A stretch of 64,000 nt of DNA from Gautieria morchelliformis (Eukaryota > Basidiomycota > Agaricomycetes > Gomphales > Gomphaceae). The stretch is taken from assembly GCA_015179125.1 (NCBI GenBank), contig WHVA01000442.1, positions 1 to 64,000 on the forward strand. The letters run 5' to 3'. This document shows, in pieces, positions 46,024-58,333 of the stretch. Below the pieces are notes generated by a model. The model had not been told where the DNA came from. It was given only the letters and a program-made list of their open reading frames with translations, and did not search any database. Position 1 is the stretch's first letter, and each line of letters begins with the position of its first letter. A program made the translations under genes and the position numbers.

Positions 46024-48346
46024 ATGCCTTCACACTTTGCAACGGCGCCAACAACACCAGTCCGTGACCGAGCCTCACACTCAAAAAGACCATCTCCACG
46101 CACGCCTTCCACGAGTGCCCACACCACCCCCTACACGAGCTCCCCTTTCAGTGGCCGTTCTTTTTCATCTACGTTTACTTCTCCCGCCTCCAAGTACTCA
46201 CCTAGATCACCCTTCCATGCAAAATCAGCGAAAAGTCTCGCAGATCTCACTGATAATTGGAGAGAAAGGGCACAGCTTAATGGCATCAGGGTCACAGTGC
46301 TCGAAAATGGTGAATATTCCAAAGAAGGCGAGTATATGCACATATTACCTCTGCTGAAGCTGACTGGCGGTTTAGGTATATTCGCCTAGAGCGTCATAGC
46401 CTTATTTCCGCTGATGATTCTTTGGATCATTCCCATTAACTATCAGGTATGACAGGGTTGTCCTATGGCGTTGCTTTTCGTTAACCATACACCAGCTTCT
46501 CTCCACCATAATACGTCTAATATCCGCCAGAAGTCACTTCCACTTACAAGCCCAGTTTCTTCGCTTCGTCGTTCTCGCCCAAAATTTAGCACACCGTCCC
46601 CAAAGACCCACAGACTTCAGTCCCTCGGCTGCTTAACAGCTCCAGCAGAGCCTCGTCGTCGTCTGTTTGAATCAGTATGCATGTCTTCTGTCCGTTTTAT
46701 TTCTATGAAATTCACGCCTACTAGCCATTCCTGGACACCACCCCTCACGACGACCATGTGGATGCACCACCTTCTGATTCTTCACCGGGCCAAAACTTTC
46801 AGGGTCTCTTCAAATTCAATAAGTCTGATTCCCTTTACCTACACGATCCGAACTCTGCTTGTTCTGTTTGTGACAAAGAGCCTTCCAACACCTGTCGTAT
46901 GATCGTTCTTTCTCCTTGCTCGCATATTTTCTGCTCCTCGTGTTTTACTGGCACTCTCAACATCGTTGGGGAGAAGAATCTGTCGTGCATGGACTGTAAC
47001 TCCCCCGTCGACAGTTTCCACTTTGCCCTGGGCGACCTCAATGCAACTTCCTCGGATGTCCTGTCTAAGATGACTACTGTGCTTAGGAACGGACTATCTG
47101 AGCCTCTCACTCCTGGAAAACCAAGTATCTCGGCCTCAGTGCACGACACCCGACGTGATGGCATTGCTGTTCTACGAATAGACAATGTCCCTTGGGTCTG
47201 ACCTCTTCAACCTTATGTTCTATTGATTCTGACATACATTTTGATCAATGACGCCTTGTCAGGACGTGACTCCCTTTGTTATCGAGCAGTTCATCAATCG
47301 CCCTATCATTGAAGCTCACGTTCTCCTCGATCCCAAAGGCAAGACTCTAAGCCACGCTTTTGTACAGCTTTTACACGAAGATGCGCGCATTGCTCTACGT
47401 TCGTCCCAGAATGCTATTCTCGGTCGAGGCCGTCGTGCTCGAGCGGTTACGGTCACTTTGTCGTCGCAAGAGGAACTCATGGTCGCGGTACGACGTTTGT
47501 CATGAATAGAAGCACTCACTGACCATCGAAACTAAGCTTTATCCTCATTGGCGAGGAAGATTTCAGGGAGGCGCGCCCTGCTTAGACGGTCTTGACAATG
47601 AGCAAGTCAATGAAGCGTTGGAACATGGGCTTCTCTCAGATGTCGAACTCAAAAGCTTGCTCAATCTCATCACCACTCCTAATGTCTGTAACTGTTTTAT
47701 GCAATTTTACTCACAGCGCTCACGTTCCGGCGCAGTCACATTTCTTAAAGGTACCCTCGCTACCCTTCTACTCACTTATCAGCATCCTGTCTACGTTCCC
47801 CTCCGACCTTGATAGTCGAATTTTCTGGTCGCCCGAGTTGAGGGACTCTCTTTTCTGTCAGTGGTCAAGCAAATTCACTGTTTGCGTTTCATGACATGTC
47901 ACTCATTACCTACAGATGTCACCATAGGCAAGTTTTTGAGCCACACGGTTAAATGAATATGTTCCTTCACGTGCACCTATAGCGGCATTCCAGACACTCG
48001 CGTCCCGACAGGATGAATTTGAGAGACACGACGAGTTGTGCGAAAAGCTTCGCACTGTTAGCCTCAATTGTAGAGGTAAGCGCCCCCATATAAAATCATC
48101 ACATACTATGGCTTGATGCGTGGTGCAGCCTTCACAGACTCCCAGATTTTCAAGCTAAAAAATTGTACGGGAGCCAACGACATGGCGGACACGTCTGATC
48201 AAGAGCCTCCGTTGAATGTCCCAGAACTATCCGAGCTGCATCTTGACATCCCCCAAAATTTCGAACAGCTTGCTGCGCAACTGGGGTTACAACCGAAAAC
48301 ACTTGCCGCTCTACTCCAGCTCCAGTCCTCACGTGCTTTCCTGTGA
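46024..48346 (+). CDS. RING-finger protein with RRM-like domain
   Basis: The N-terminus is Ser/Pro/Thr-rich and disordered (RDRASHSKRPSPRTPSTS). A C3HC4 RING follows: CSVCDKEPSNTC, CSHIFCSSC and CMDC. A later RRM-like module is joined across an intron at VLRIDNVPW-DVTPFVIEQF, with HAFVQLLHEDARIALRS in the position of the RNP1 strand. The C-terminal part (YPHWRGRFQGGAPCLDGL, HFLKVPSLPFYSLISILS, DLDSRIFW) may be a helical scaffold, and the protein ends LQSSRAFL. RING domains usually give ubiquitin-ligase activity; the RRM suggests RNA or ribonucleoprotein targets. Function is not known to me. About nine exons; the ATG at 46024 is the first in frame. Confidence 0.85.
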
Positions 48347-48615
48347 GCCCTTCTCATCAGAACCAACCATGCTTTACCCATCCCCCGTCATCTTGGCCCC
48401 GTTTATAATGTTATCGAAATGTTGCGACCTGCAAGCTGTACTGTAACATGAAACGACTTTGCAATCAAATTATGTTATTTTGTTCTACTTTTGGAAGGCT
48501 TGGAAGTAATGTTTGGTGTCCGGCACCGTCATGACCGGCAGGGCAGGTGTGTGGATGATCTGGATACACTGCTCGAAATGTCAAACTTAGCTACGATGGA
48601 GATCTACTAGGTCGA

Positions 48616-49547
48616 TTAGGTGCCCAATTCTCGCTTAGCCTTCGTTAGAATTTGATCTACTTCCTTGATTCGTGTGTCGCACAACTTCTGAAACTGTAAT
48701 GCTGGGCTTAGTACAAGTGTTGGCGGAATGCCGACCTTATGAAACGACCAACCTGCTCCCCTTCATCTGACCGAGGCTTCCACTTATGCTTACGCATGCT
48801 AGCATCTTTCAATTTACGAAGTTGCACGCGAGTATCCTCCGAAGTTTTAGAAGCAGTGTTGAGCAAGGCAGCCCTGGCCTCCATGGTTGGTCTATAAGGA
48901 GATAAGACTGTGGAGTATGGATAATAACAGCTCAAAATGAACGAGCCCACCTGGGAATGACGATCTTTAGAGTTCGTGCATCCACCTTTTGTGGTGCAAT
49001 ATTCGGTAGCTTAGCAGCATATATCGCTTTTTCGACGTACTTCAGGTTCTGGGGATATGCCTATCAGAGCAGTGACAGTAAATACATTCTCATAACCACA
49101 CACCTTGTCTTCATAAAGGGTCACGAGAAGATTTGTCCCTTCTCGAACACCGACAGTTGCCACTTCCTCAAGGCGGAGCTCCTTCGAGTTCTCAGGTAGG
49201 ATCACTTTGACGGAATCCAATATCGCTGGTGTAACGTGACCGATGGCTCTTGCCGTAATTCCAGCAACCTCCTTCCTCAACCAGTCCACAGCTGCCACCA
49301 TCTTGGTGGAGGTCTTGTCGTATTCTGCCTGCGCGGCTTCATCTGATAGGGCACGCTGAGAAGTGGGTATGAATCCCGATGTGGACGTAGCATGGGAGCC
49401 CTTGACGTCGGACTGAGGGGCTTGTTTGGCTTTGCCCTTGTTCTTTGAAGCATAGGATCGGAACGAAAGGACAACTGGTGTCTTTATTGTCCACTTAGCT
49501 ATTATGGATCTTCCGACAAACCCACGCCTGAGGAGGACAAAGGACAT
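48616..49547 (-). CDS. RRF1: Mitochondrial ribosome recycling factor
   Basis: MSFVLLRRGFVGRSIIAKWT and VVLSFRSYASKNKGK form a classic mitochondrial presequence. The RRF fold follows: YDKTSTKMVAAVDWLRKEVA, GHVTPAILDSVKV, LEEVATVGVREGTNLLVTLY, then, after introns, NLKYVEKAIYAAKLPNIAP, RTLKIVIPR and PTMEARAALLNTASKTSEDT, VQLRKLKDAS, and the end FQKLCDTRIKEVDQILTKAK. It splits mitochondrial ribosomes after termination together with mitochondrial EF-G2. Four exons. The start is the first ATG; the frame extends upstream only through a TTG. The gene is divergent from the SNF2 gene with 191 bp between the two ATGs, so they probably share a promoter region. Confidence 0.92.
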
Positions 49548-49738
49548 TTCCAGGTTAGCCGCCGTTTTTGGACGAGACAAGGGTCACGTGATGGCGTCGC
49601 GTCCATTGAGTGCCGGTTACATAACCCATGTTTGTCAGAAACGCGTCCATATAAATTAGAGTCGCGCCCCTTACTCCTTTTTGTAAGTATACCACCACCA
49701 CCCGTCATACATATCACTCTTTGGCCTACAACTGCGCC
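49548..49738. promoter_or_regulatory. Short divergent promoter (RRF1 / SNF2)
   Basis: A TCACGTGA palindrome at 49584-49591 lies 37 bp before the RRF1 ATG and about 150 bp before the SNF2-gene ATG. GT-rich and CACC-rich sequence follows near 49690. Confidence 0.5.
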
Positions 49739-52700
49739 ATGACGAGTAGACTTGATTTGTCGATGGACACGCTTCGGGAAGTCGCTAAACAGACGCTGGG
49801 GACATCGGTGCCACTTCTTTTTCCCACTCGATATCACGCACATCATACTCACCAGGAATACAGCATGACGCGATACCTGCCGGGTACCTCGAGGAGCTAA
49901 GAAGACACGTCGAGTTCTCCAAAGACGATACTTTATTTCGCGTCTATCCACAGCCAGGCTATGGTTGTAAGTCTATCATTCGTCCCCTGAGTAACAATGG
50001 TGCCACACACCACGAATATTCTTCCAGATGGAACTGTTAGATGTCTTGAGCAAGGATGCGAGGACGCCACAATCCAGCTTGGGCAGAAAACGGGTTCGAA
50101 AGATAACGGCCTAAACGAGGGCGTGGGCTCTCTAGCTGCGTATCGTGTTCGTCATTGTCTCTGATAGCATTTGAATCATCCAGCGTAACGTCTCACCCAC
50201 ACGTCTGTTATTATATGCAGGTTCATGTGCAGGAACACCCTACCCACGAAGCAAATCGATATGCACGCGTCAAAGCCGAAGTATGTACATTGCTATCATC
50301 TTTCTTTCTCTTTCCAATCAACTTTTGTCATAGATCCGCAAGCAATCCAACGGTGCTGTTGTAAGTTCGATGTACCGAGGCTTGATTCGTTCATTTAGTC
50401 ATCCCCGCATATGTGAGGGTGACATGGCGATTTTCGTCCATTTTCTCACATTACTGCCCTCTATTTTTTAATCCGCTGCTCCGTTGTGATCCTACTCATC
50501 ATCACACCGTAGACTTCTTTGTCACTTCAAGCCCAAGACAGCTCCACGCTGGACGGTGCTACAATACCCCAAAATCAAGCGTCCGGAAGTCTATCCATCA
50601 GTATGGATGGTCTCGTAAGGGGTGGCACCTCACACTCAACATCGAACACACCGCAGAAGCTTGAACCTTCTGACTCCTCATCCTCGATAATTCCCACTAA
50701 ACGTTCCTTTGCGGGCGATGACATGGACATAGGTGTTCCAAGCCCCAGCCATAGCTCGCCATCAATGTCCAAGAGGCCTAAGGTAGAGCAAATCAGAGCC
50801 AACGCAATCCATCCTCTGGGGACGATAGATCGCAACTCGTCCGTCCCCGTTAGTGTTAGTGCACCGCGCGCTGGTCCTTTCATGCCTCGCGAGGCCAGGT
50901 TCATACTTGATGAGACGATTGCCGCCAACGACACAGTCAGGACCCCGCTCACGCATTTCTACAAGAAAACTAGGAAGTTGACTTACGATAGGCAATGGAT
51001 TTTAGAATTTCGGAAGCAGCTTCAGGAACATCTGGGTTTAACTCCACCCCTTTTCTCCGGCTCGAATGCACAGCTCCCGGCCGTCTCACCAAGTGAAAGT
51101 GATTCACTCGGAGGACTGCCCAGGACCACACCTCCGGTAAACACGGGTGTTTTGCCAGTGGTCCCTGTTGGACTACCGAACTATGGCGACACAGTAGATT
51201 ACGAATCTGATGATGATATTCGTGGTGATAGGTTCGGGAATCGCTTGCTACTAAATAGAGGACCTATTGCGCATCCCGGAGAGTGCGTAACTTTCTACGT
51301 TTGTATTCACTACCTTTACACACTTTCAGCATCGACAAGTTCCTGATTGAGGCTGGAAACTCGGAATTGTTTGATGGTAACGAGTCCGTCGATAAGGCGC
51401 TGACAAAACTTGGCCTGAACAAACTGGGGGAGCACCTTCCTTTGATGACCATTGCCTTAATGCCCCACCAGGTCATTGGTGATTATAAGATCAATTTTTT
51501 GTATCGTCCGTTATTGTAACAACTTTTTCCCCAGGTGTTGCGTGGATGCTAGAGCATGAACGAGGAAGTCACAAAGGTGGGATCCTAGCGGATGAAATGG
51601 GTCTGGGCAAGACGTAAGCCCTATCTCTCGGAATTGCGTAGAAGCTGACAACAATCGCAGTGTTCAAATGTGTCCTTCTGTCCCCATCCTTTTACTTGTT
51701 GAAGCTCATGCGTATTATTACAGGATATCCACCATGGTTCATCATCAATCTGATGACCCTGCTGTGAAGTCGACTCTAATTTGCGCACCCCTGGCTTTGT
51801 TAGATCAATGGAAGCTCGAGGCAGGCGCTTTTTTACAGTCTACTTCGCTCTCTTCAAGTTTAATCCATTAGATTGAAACGAAGACGGATGGCGGCTTGAG
51901 TTGTCTCATCTATCACGGTACGCAGGTTTACGACTCAAGTTATATCTTCATTCAATACGTACCTCTCTGAAAGGCCCCAACAAGCCTAAGCTTAAAAAGA
52001 ACCTGCAGAAATTCGATGTGGTCCTCACTACTTTTCAGGTTTGTCTTCTCTGAGCACGCCGTCGGATATTCCCGACTCTACAATTATTTCTTTCAGACTC
52101 TTGCCTTGGAGTGGCCGGATGACCGGAAAAAGAAAAAGAGGAAGAAAGACCAGGGTGATTCCGATGATTTCATGGACAGTGACAGTGAAAAAGAGAAAAA
52201 ACCTAAAAAGGAGGTGAGGGTGTCATATTGCGCGGTTTCAATTGATTGACATCTAAGCAAGGGTTTACTGCTAAGAATGAAATGGTTCCGCGTTGTTCTA
52301 GATGAGGCGCAGAATATCAGAAATCGAAATACCCGTGTGTCATATTTCAACCATTTCTTGCGTTGTTCTTTTACGAGCAAACAATCTCTTAGGGGTTTCT
52401 AACGCTGTTACATATGTTGACGCAACCTATCGCTGGTGCCTAACAGGCACTCCCATCATCAATTCACTGTCAGACGGCTATGCTTTAATGAGATTCCTAC
52501 AGATTAGACCGTGGTATGGTGTGTATACTTTCACGACTTGTCGTTCTGCCTGTGGGGTTTACCATTGACTTCTCAGACTGGCAAGATTTTAATAATCATA
52601 TCGCACAACTGGAGAAGAAGAGGCGTTCGTGATTTTCTTCTCGTTCGTACGTGGCACTGACCTTGCCCCTGCAGCTGATCTGGCGAGCTCCAGATTACAA

Positions 52701-54878
52701 GCAATCCTGAATGCATGTCTAATTCGCCGCAAGAAAGACTCGGTCCTCGATGGAAAGAAACTGATTGAGCTGCCGCCAAAAGATGTCGTCCTTCGAAGGC
52801 TCACTTTCACACAAGATGAGCGAGACATCTACGACGTGGTGAGTTCTGCAGGCTTCCTTTCTTGAGTGTCTTTGGGCTGACCAATGTACAGATTGAGAAG
52901 CGAAGTCAAGCAATAATCAATAAGTATTTGAGGGCTGGGACAATTTTAAAGGTGAGTATTCTATTCTTTTATTACGGCTCCATCGCCGGGTTTTGTTAAT
53001 GCTGTCCTACAGAACTATTCTAGTGTTCTTGTGCTCCTTCTACGCCTTCGGCAATTGTGCAGCCATCCATGTCTTATCCAGGAAGGAGGCGACGCATTCC
53101 TCCTTCCCGACGAAGATCCTACACTCAAGTATAAAGTGCAAACTGAAATTGACCGAGCTACCACCTTGGCGGGTGAACAGTTTGTTACCGCCCTGAAGGC
53201 TAAGCTCAAAGCGACTGCGCTTGAACGCATGGCCGCAGAAAAAGCATCAGCGGAAGCAGCGATCGAAGATGAATGTCCAGTAAGCTGTCAACCCTTGCAG
53301 TGAGTCTTTACTCGTTGATGCTCAACACGATCAGGTATGCTTCGATACGTTTACCGATCCCATTGTAACACGGTGCGGCCATGTCTTCTGCGCCGAATGC
53401 ATTGGTATGTTCGGATTCGGATTCTTATGTTTCCTAGACTGTTTAATTCGTGCAGACTCGGTTTTGAAGCAGCTGCCCGTTGAAGATGGCAACGAGCGTC
53501 GTCACGCTATCGCAGAGCGGCCCTGTCCTACGTGTAGGGAGCCGATACAAAAGGAAATGCTCTTTGAACTCAAAGCCTTCGAACCACTGGATGCGGTTCT
53601 TGACGAAACCCAACCAGCTGTTGTCACGGATGAAGATGACGATGACGGCGTGCCGATAGCTCCCGATTGCTTGCCTAATCCCAAAAAAGGAAGGAGCAAG
53701 GTCAAAACGCGGTTCACCAAGCGGATACAACAGTCTGACGAGGATTATGACCACTCCGACAACTCTCTCAGTGACTTCATTGTGGAGAGGGATGAAGACG
53801 AGGAAGAGAAGGATGCTCGCCGCGAGTTGAAGCAGAAATTGACCAGGAACAAACGCGTTGTTCTGGACTCGGATGAAGACATTCAAGTAGATGACGAGGT
53901 GGAACTTCTCCCCCCCACTGCTGTAAGAAAGAAAAAAGGCAAGACCGTTCAACGGTTTCTACCGTCGACAAAGATGAAGGTTCGTCAACCACTAGGTAAA
54001 TTAAAACTGAAACTAAAGACCCAGTTCCATCAGGAGATGATGTCTTTGCTGAAGGAGTGGGCCGACAAAGAAGATACCAAGAATGAGAAAGTTTGTCAGG
54101 TTTCCGTTCAATCGAGGTATTCGTTCTCACCTACGTTCCAGACAATAGTTATCTCACAGTGGACCTCCTGCCTCGACCTAATAGCAGATTACCTTGATGA
54201 AAATGGCTTCACATTCGTTCGGTAAGGCTGCATCCTAATTCTTTTCTCTCTGACTCTGATATTACACACAGGTATCAAGGGGATATGTCACGTTTGGCTA
54301 GAGATGAGGCCGTGAGGATCTTTATGTCTCAGGGGAAGGTTTGTTTCTCACTGAAACTCCTCACCCTGGATTGACCAATTCATGTGTGATGTAGGCTCGT
54401 GTCATGTTAATGTCCCTCAAATGCGGCGGGGTTGGTCTTGTAAGTGTCGACTGGTCCACCTCGCACTGCAACTCAATTACCGCAGAACCTTACTCGGGCC
54501 AATCGGGTCATCTCCATAGACCTGGGATGGTCCTCTGCCATTGAAAATCAAGCTTTCGACAGAGTCCATCGGCTTGGCCAAGTGCGCCCAGTTGTGGTGC
54601 AGAGACTCGTGATTGAGGATACCGTCGAGACTCGTATTCTTGCCCTTCAGGAGAGGAAGGTAATGTCCTAACTTTCCACCAAATGATATGTACTAAGCAT
54701 CGGCTGCAGCAAAATCTCGCGGATGGTTCGCTTGGAGAGGGGACTGGAAAGAAACTAGGTAGACTGTCGGTCAAAGATCTGGCCAACTGTGAGTATGAGC
54801 AACGATGTGATGACTGTATGGGCTGATCTTGCATCTGGTTTAGTGTTCGGCCTTGATGCCCGTGGCCGCGAACTTTAA
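49739..54878 (+). CDS. SNF2-family ATPase with RING finger (Uls1/Rad5-like)
   Basis: The N-terminal exons read [37 protein letters not shown], and [10 protein letters not shown] disordered Ser/Pro region with KRPKVEQ follows. The SNF2 motor has motif [14 protein letters not shown], motif Ia [18 protein letters not shown] box [12 protein letters not shown], motif [12 protein letters not shown] and then [13 protein letters not shown]3HC4 RING is inserted between the lobes (CPVC...CGHVFCAEC...CPTC), the arrangement of Uls1/Rad5/HLTF. The C-terminal lobe contains [23 protein letters not shown] and [12 protein letters not shown], and motif VI is DRVHRLGQ. An acidic/basic linker of about 150 residues separates RING and lobe 2. 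Such proteins remodel protein-DNA complexes and may be SUMO-targeted ubiquitin ligases. Around twenty exons. Exon 1 only joins cleanly if a 56-nt intron (49808-49863) is assumed. Confidence 0.92.
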
Positions 54879-55137
54879 AGCACAACTGCAAGATTTCTGT
54901 TATTCTTAATTCATGCATTACTCATTATTAGATTGTATCTGTTCATCTTCCTCCAGGTGGTCATCTCGTGGACTCGTCTTTCCCCACATTCGTTCGTGTA
55001 TCCTCAGCCCACCTCTCTCTCTTGCTATTTCTCGGTCACATTCTGTTTTTTTACACGACGTTGTAACAGAAAAATAGATGATTTTGATAGTGACAAACTG
55101 TGTTACAGATATGTCCCGCAAGAGTACCTGCCGCGAT
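54879..55137. other. Convergent 3' flanks
   Basis: Between the SNF2 stop and the 3' end of the monooxygenase gene. CT-rich; nothing recognised. Confidence 0.5.
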
Positions 55138-56745
55138 TCAAGCATTTATACGAGGCCCAAGCAATGCCTCATAGTTCTTTAGGAGCTGGTCGTCGGTGCG
55201 CGACCAATCCTCCACCGTCTTTCGGTTCCTCTCTTCTGCATCCTGGCTTACAGAAGGGAGGACTCTCTGCGAGCCCACTTTCCTTGCACCACGCACGAGG
55301 GCAGACGTACGGGGAATTCGGGATGCATCAAGCTTATCGAATACAGTACGCAGCGTAGACGTGGCAAGGGCACCACTGTCCGAGGGAGCATATGTCTGGA
55401 GGAGCTCAGTCAGAGTGGAGACATCTTCAAGTGCTTGGTTGGCCCCTTGTCCAAGATGCTGTGGTGTGGAGAAAACCACGTTCATGTCGTATTACCAGGG
55501 GGATCAAAGGAACGACACGTACAGGAGCCGTTGGATGCGCAGCATCCCCAATTAAGACCACCCTGCCACTATGCCAAGTGGCTAGTTCTTTCCTGTCGTA
55601 GAGACCAAACTGTAGATATCGTCGACACTACGTTCTATCAACGACAATGGTTACCCTCACCTTGATGAGCTCAGGGGCCCCATTTATCAATTCTTGTGCA
55701 GAGATGCCGTCTTCCCACTCGCAGTTGAGTTTGTCGAGAAAATCAGGCCTGTCGCCTACCTCAGCTTTCCAGTTCTCTCGTGCCTGCGCTTCAGTACGAG
55801 TGACCGCCCACGAGATCAAGGTCGTATCTGCGTGTGTTCCAGAGTCTGGGTCATCTAGAACCTTGACACCCGCCGCATACGAAATTACATGCATGCTGTC
55901 AGCATAGAGGTTCTGCATGTGTCGAATCCTTCGAGGTATTAGGGTCATTCCCGCAGTCTGTTGCCCGTGCATGGGTTTAGTTTTAAGGATGTGACAACAC
56001 GGATATAGATACGCACCTGTGTCATGCCTGTGTATTCGGCCGTTTCGTTCCCAAATAATGCGGCGCGCGTCCTAGAATGAAGGCCATCACACCCAACAAC
56101 GAAGCTGCCCTTCACCGACTGCTCATTCTCAAAAATCGCAGTCACAGAATCCTCTCCTTGCTCGAGGCTTGCTAAGGGATGGCCAAAGCGGACCTCAATA
56201 CCGTGCGTCAGGACAGATTCGACGAGGTACCTGGGCAAATATCGCTAATGGGAGGTAAAGCGAGGCGGAAAATTTAAACCTACTTGAGGAAGACGCTTCT
56301 TTTCACTCCTGCAAAGGGATACCCAAAGTGGTTTGGGATCTTCGAGGGCACGTCGGAGTTGATAAGAGGCCCCGCATCAGTTCTGTAGGACAATACTTCG
56401 ACGGGAGTAGCAATATTACGGGCGAAGAGCGGTTCGGCGAGACCCAGCGAGTCTAGCACGCGCAGACTGTGTCACCACGGAACTTCAGCCTGATCGTCAA
56501 TGTTTTGTATGCCTAAAGCTCACCCATTCGGGGCGAGGTTGAGAGATGAACCACCCTGCGCTGAAAAGCCAAATGAAATAAAAACAGCTTAGAACAGATA
56601 TAGCGAACATCGTTGTAGGTAACACACCCGGGCCATCGTACTTTTCGAAAAGAATCACTTTGTATCCCTTCTTGTGCAAGCTTATAGCCAGGGCTGGGCC
56701 AGCTACTCCTGCGCCGATAATGAGAATAGGTAAGGGATCCGACAT
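55138..56745 (-). CDS. FAD-dependent monooxygenase (salicylate-hydroxylase type)
   Basis: The N-terminus MSDPLPILIIGAGVAGPALA carries the dinucleotide-binding GxGxxG, closely followed by LFEKYDGPG. Further motifs are RSVFLKYLVESV, the DG motif FVVGCDGLHSRTRAAL, and the FAD-ribityl-binding VVLIGDAAHPTAP joined across an intron to HLGQGANQALEDV. This is the group A aromatic hydroxylase fold, which uses NAD(P)H and oxygen to hydroxylate phenolic or other small substrates. The real substrate is not predictable. About eight exons, ending ALLGPRINA. Nothing in its neighbourhood suggests a biosynthetic cluster, so a stand-alone catabolic role is more likely. Confidence 0.92.
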
Positions 56746-58333
56746 GGGAGTGATGTACTACTGGTCTGAGCAGGTACGTACAAAGTATAGTCACTAAATA
56801 GTGTCGGCGTCTGAACCCGATGAATCCAATGCAATGACCAGTACTACTGAGCTCGGTCACCGGAATACCGGTGGCCATGTACTCGGCTAGATATCAACAG
56901 GGTCCTCGTTCGCCGGAGCTGCACCGTCAGCAGCAGCCCCCCGGAGCGCGGATGTACAGCCCACACAAAGGATTTCAGGATACTTCGGGGATAGACACCT
57001 CACCGAGCACCACCCGGGAGGGTCGTGAATGGACGGTCCTCTTTGTGCGTCAGACAAAACAAGTAAAAGAATGTTTACAAAAAAATTCCATATTTACACA
57101 ATTTATGCTCACCACCGATGCCGGTGAGCGCATATCATATCCCGGCGTTGTCGGGTGTACGGCTGCGGGACTGCGCGGACGTGAGAGCGCAGGTCCGGTG
57201 CTCTCGGGAGTCTCTAGCGGCCGCGTGGCCGTCGTAACAATCGACTATGCGAGGTTGACGCATCACGAAAACGGTGACTCGAAGCTGGCGATCGGTGGCA
57301 GGTGACCAGCCGCAGTTAACTACCACGGGGGTCGACGGCCAGCAGCCCTGCCATCTGCCGCCACCAACGCCACCCGCCCACACTTCCCACCAGCACATCC
57401 AAAAACTTGTCCGTTGGGTCCAGATTTACGCCTGATTTACGGGTCCGGAAGAGCTCATATGGTAAGTACATACACAGGCAGGACTTAGACTGCTTAAAAA
57501 CTTGATTTTGGCCGGCCAACCTATACGTGAGCGCAGACACGCTTAATCCACAAAATCGCGCACCTTGTATAGCCATGAACTCTTGATGCGTCGATATACA
57601 GCCTCCGCTCTCAAAAAATCCAGAGCTTAGCGCGATTTCGGCGTACCTCGGTCAACGATAAATATTTTTAGTACTCCCTTTCCTTGCTGCTAAAAAATAT
57701 GGTAAAACCTTTTTCCCATCCCAATTCCTGACTAAAAAACCATCTACAAGTTATCCTGCAAACGCAGAGTCCCAAACAATTCTTTGTCAGCTAAGTATGC
57801 TTGGATTGTTTGGCAAGGTTGACTAGGCAGAGTTTGCGGGCAGTTTGCGAGCGTGGTTGTGTTTTATTGAAAAGCAGCGGGCGATATATTGCAGACCGAA
57901 GGCTTGCCCATAGGTTGCAAGCAGAGGGTGCATTTAACACAAGCAGAAAAACTTCAAATTTATGGAGAGATTATTGCGGCCTAAGCGCAGTCTAGTCACT
58001 ACCTGAAGGGCAAGCCGCAGGAGGGTGCCAAACAGGCAAACAAACCTCTGGTTGTGTACCTAACAATAGCCTGGTAGGGCCCAATGAGCTACGGTCGAGC
58101 TCTCCGTCGAACGTTCAAACGTTCAATTTTTCAAAGCGTATAACCGGCACTGCCGCGCTGTCGCTATCTCATGAAATTTCATGAAACCCGGTTATATACT
58201 TTAAACCCTCAATAATTTATCAGGCCTCGTACTCGAACCGTCGCCCGGTAACTCGGTGGCGTCGGCGGGTTTCGCACCCCGCCGTAAACCTGGAAGTCCT
58301 CTCCATCTGGAAGTAGTTGTGCGACAAGACCGT
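56746..58333. other. Gene-free stretch with palindromes
   Basis: About 1.6 kb with AT-rich patches (57060-57120, 57600-57740) and a GC-rich patch (57130-57310) but no recognisable gene. Near its right end a nested palindrome occupies 58139-58196 (see separate entry). A CGAACGTTCAAACGTTCAA direct repeat lies at 58108-58126. Confidence 0.45.
58139..58196. promoter_or_regulatory. Nested palindrome upstream of GPI12
   Basis: TATAACCGG at 58139-58147 is inverted as CCGGTTATA at 58188-58196. Between them sits the perfect 16-bp palindrome TCATGAAATTTCATGA (58169-58184). It is 138 bp before the GPI12 start codon, so it could be a dimeric regulator site or simply a cruciform-prone remnant. Confidence 0.6.

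Noticed and set aside
55138..56745. FAD monooxygenase as part of a secondary-metabolite cluster
   Set aside because: No polyketide synthase, peptide synthetase, terpene cyclase, P450 or transporter cluster partner lies nearby.
58215..58290. CGAACCGTCGCCCGGTAAC stretch considered as a tRNA or 5S-like element
   Set aside because: No four-arm structure, and it lies directly before the GPI12 gene as ordinary promoter or leader sequence.
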